Assembly: GCA_963556195.1 (NCBI GenBank)
Contig: CAUVYP010000262.1
Location: 310,001-374,000, forward strand
Source of the DNA: Sepiola atlantica
Taxonomy: Eukaryota; Mollusca; Cephalopoda; Sepiida; Sepiolidae
Reading direction: 5' to 3'
Length of the DNA: 64,000 nucleotides
Positions 62,685 to 64,000 of the stretch are shown in pieces. Below the pieces are notes generated by a model. The model was not told where the DNA came from, did not search any database, and saw nothing but the letters and a program-made list of their open reading frames with translations. Within the stretch, counting starts at the first letter, position 1. Each line of letters starts with the position of its first letter. A program made the position numbers and the translations under genes.

Positions 62685-64000
62685 TTAGCGCGTTTTAAAG
62701 TTGATATCGCTTTTGTTTATAACTTCCACATTTATTCGAATTGTGCAACGAAACTTTGAAGACAACCGCGGAGACACATTTACTACTGAAGTACCTAGTT
62801 TCAGAAGTGCAGCTCTTGTACTGCCGGATATATGTCGATACAAACTGAATACGTAAAACATCAACAAAATTTAGCGCGTTTTAAAGTTGATATCGCTTTT
62901 GTTTATAACTTCCACATTTGTTCGAATTGTGCAACGAAACTTTGCAGACAGTCGCGGATAGGCCTTTTCTAGTGAAGTACCAAGTTTCAGAAGTGCAGCT
63001 CTAGTACTGCCGGAGATATGTACATACAAACTGAATACGCAAAACATCAAAAAAATTTAGCGCGTTTTAAAGTTGATATCGCTTTTGTTTATAACTTCCC
63101 CATTTATTCGAATTGGGCAACGAAACTTTGCAGACAACCGCGGAGACACATTATCTACTGAAGTACCAAGTTTCAGAAGTGCAGCTCTAGTACTGCCGGA
63201 GATATGTCGATACAAACTGAATACGCAAAACATCAACAAAATTTAGCGCGTTTTAAAGTTGATATCGCTTTTGATTATAACTTCCACATTTATTCGAATT
63301 GTGCAACGAAACTTTGCAGACAGTCGCGGATAGGCCTTTTCTACTGAAGTACCAAGTTTAAGAAGTGCAGCTCTTGCACTGCCGGATATATGTACATACA
63401 CACTGAATACGCAAAACATCAACAAAATTTAGCGCGTTTTAAAGTTGATATCGCTTTTGTTTATAACTTCCACATTTATTCGAATTGTGCAAGGAAACTT
63501 AGCAGACAGTCGCGAATAGGCCTTTTCTACTGAAGTACCAAGTTTCAGAAGTGCAGCTCTTGTACTGCCGGAGATATGTCAATACAAACTTAATACGCAA
63601 AACATCAACAAAATTTAGCGCGTTTTAAAGTTGATATCGCTTTTGTTTATAACTTCCACATTTATTCGAATTGTGCAACGAAACTTTGAAGACAACCGCG
63701 GAGACACATTTTCTACTGAAGTACCATGTTTCAGAAGTGCAGCTCTTGTACTGCCGGAGATATGTCGATACAAACTGAATACGTAAAACATCAACAAAAT
63801 TTAGCGCGTTTTAAAGTTGATATCGCTTTTGTTTATAACTTCCACATTTGTTCGAATTGTGCAACGAAACTTTGCAGACAGTCGCGGATAGGCCTTTTCT
63901 AGTGAAGTACCAAGTTTCAGAAGTGCAGCTCTAGTACTGCCGGAGATATGTACATACAAACTGAATACGCAAAACATCAAAAAAATTTAGCGCGTTTTAA

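Larger units (their letters stand above)
1..64000. repeat. Satellite DNA array, 186-bp monomer, 344 complete head-to-tail copies
   Basis: The whole window is one tandem array. Each monomer begins TTAGCGCGTTTTAAAG and contains, in order, GATATCGC (offset 19), TTTATAACTTCCACATT (32), ATTCGAATTGTGCAACG (50), AAACTTTGCAGACA (67), a variable box (81-103), AGTACCAAGTTTCAGAAG (107), CAGCTC (126), GGAGATATG (142), CGATACAAACT (152) and CAAAACATCAACAAAAT (170). Monomers start at 13, 199, 385 and so on to 63801, with partial units at 1-12 and 63987-64000. No monomer is inverted and nothing non-satellite interrupts the array. Length is 186 bp except in fourteen monomers that differ by 1 bp. A pericentromeric, centromeric or other heterochromatic location is inferred from the family of structure only. 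The satellite is not one I can name, and no gene is supported anywhere in it. Confidence 0.98.
61011..64000. repeat. 38-monomer HOR, copy 2, cut by the window end
   Basis: All 2990 visible bases match copy 1 at a shift of 7067 bp with only a handful of substitutions that I found: the A-run before 54502 against 61569, CTCAAG against CTCCAG (54604, 61671) and GCCTTAG against GCTCTAG (56871, 63938). The copy continues beyond the window, so its full length and the number of further copies are unknown. Confidence 0.9.

Noticed and set aside
13..63797. About 60-residue reverse-strand open frames recurring every 186 bp
   Set aside because: They follow from the period being 62 codons. Many units have internal stops, the terminal stop is not conserved when mutated, several units carry frame-shifting 1-bp indels, and there is no gene structure around them.
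1..64000. CRISPR array
   Set aside because: Repeats are contiguous with no unique spacers, the unit is 186 bp, and there are no cas genes.
1..64000. Telomeric, rDNA or tRNA-derived repeat, or terminal repeats of a transposon
   Set aside because: No telomere motif, no rRNA or tRNA-like arm and loop pattern, and no flanking duplications or coding remnants were seen in the monomer.
1..64000. Bacterial or phage sequence
   Set aside because: No coding regions, ribosome binding sites or operons in 64 kb. The structure is that of a eukaryotic satellite.

Overview
The window is one uninterrupted block of satellite DNA. A monomer of about 186 bp (roughly 39% G+C by hand count of the consensus) repeats head-to-tail, always in the same orientation, from the first base to the last. 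Taking the register that starts at the conserved TTAGCGCG (13, 199, 385 and so on), there are 344 complete monomers plus a 12-bp partial on the left and a 14-bp partial on the right. Nearly all are exactly 186 bp. The drift in register to the end is -10 bp and is fully explained by twelve 1-bp deletions and two 1-bp insertions, each located below. I see no gene, RNA gene, transposon, CRISPR array, unique spacer or other non-satellite sequence. The 60-codon reverse-strand open frames that recur once per monomer arise because 186 is divisible by 3. They are not supported as genes.

A long, locally homogenised tandem array with multi-monomer higher-order repeats (HORs) is typical of eukaryotic centromeric or other heterochromatic DNA. 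The monomer keeps about ten CpGs (observed/expected about 1.4 by hand count), so it lacks the CpG decay expected of heavily methylated vertebrate DNA. An invertebrate or other weakly methylated genome fits, but the organism cannot be identified, and I do not recognise the monomer as a named satellite.

Layout. (1) 1-8.1 kb: a 9-monomer tandem duplication (period 1674) followed by an 8-monomer one (period 1488). (2) 8.1-17.2 kb: a 25-monomer tandem duplication (period 4650) with a hybrid monomer at its junction. (3) 17-43 kb: mosaic HOR units of about 8.2-8.4 kb, phased by a 185-bp signature monomer at 19729, 28098 and 36279. They contain 4-monomer (744 bp) and 6-monomer (1116 bp) internal duplications. 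(4) 43-48.5 kb: a less regular stretch. (5) 48.5-54.9 kb: a 17-monomer tandem duplication (period 3162). (6) 53.9 kb to the end: a 38-monomer unit (period 7067) whose second copy runs off the window.

Within the monomer (offset 1 = first T of TTAGCGCG), offsets about 51-80 are nearly invariant. Offsets 81-103 and 133-173 carry most of the variation, including a two-state hexamer at offsets 89-94 (TAGGCC or GACACA) that splits the monomers into two main classes. Several monomers are clear left/right hybrids of two other monomer types and mark the positions of past unequal exchanges. The most interesting content is this readable record of array growth and shrinkage and the two-state box. I found no new gene system.
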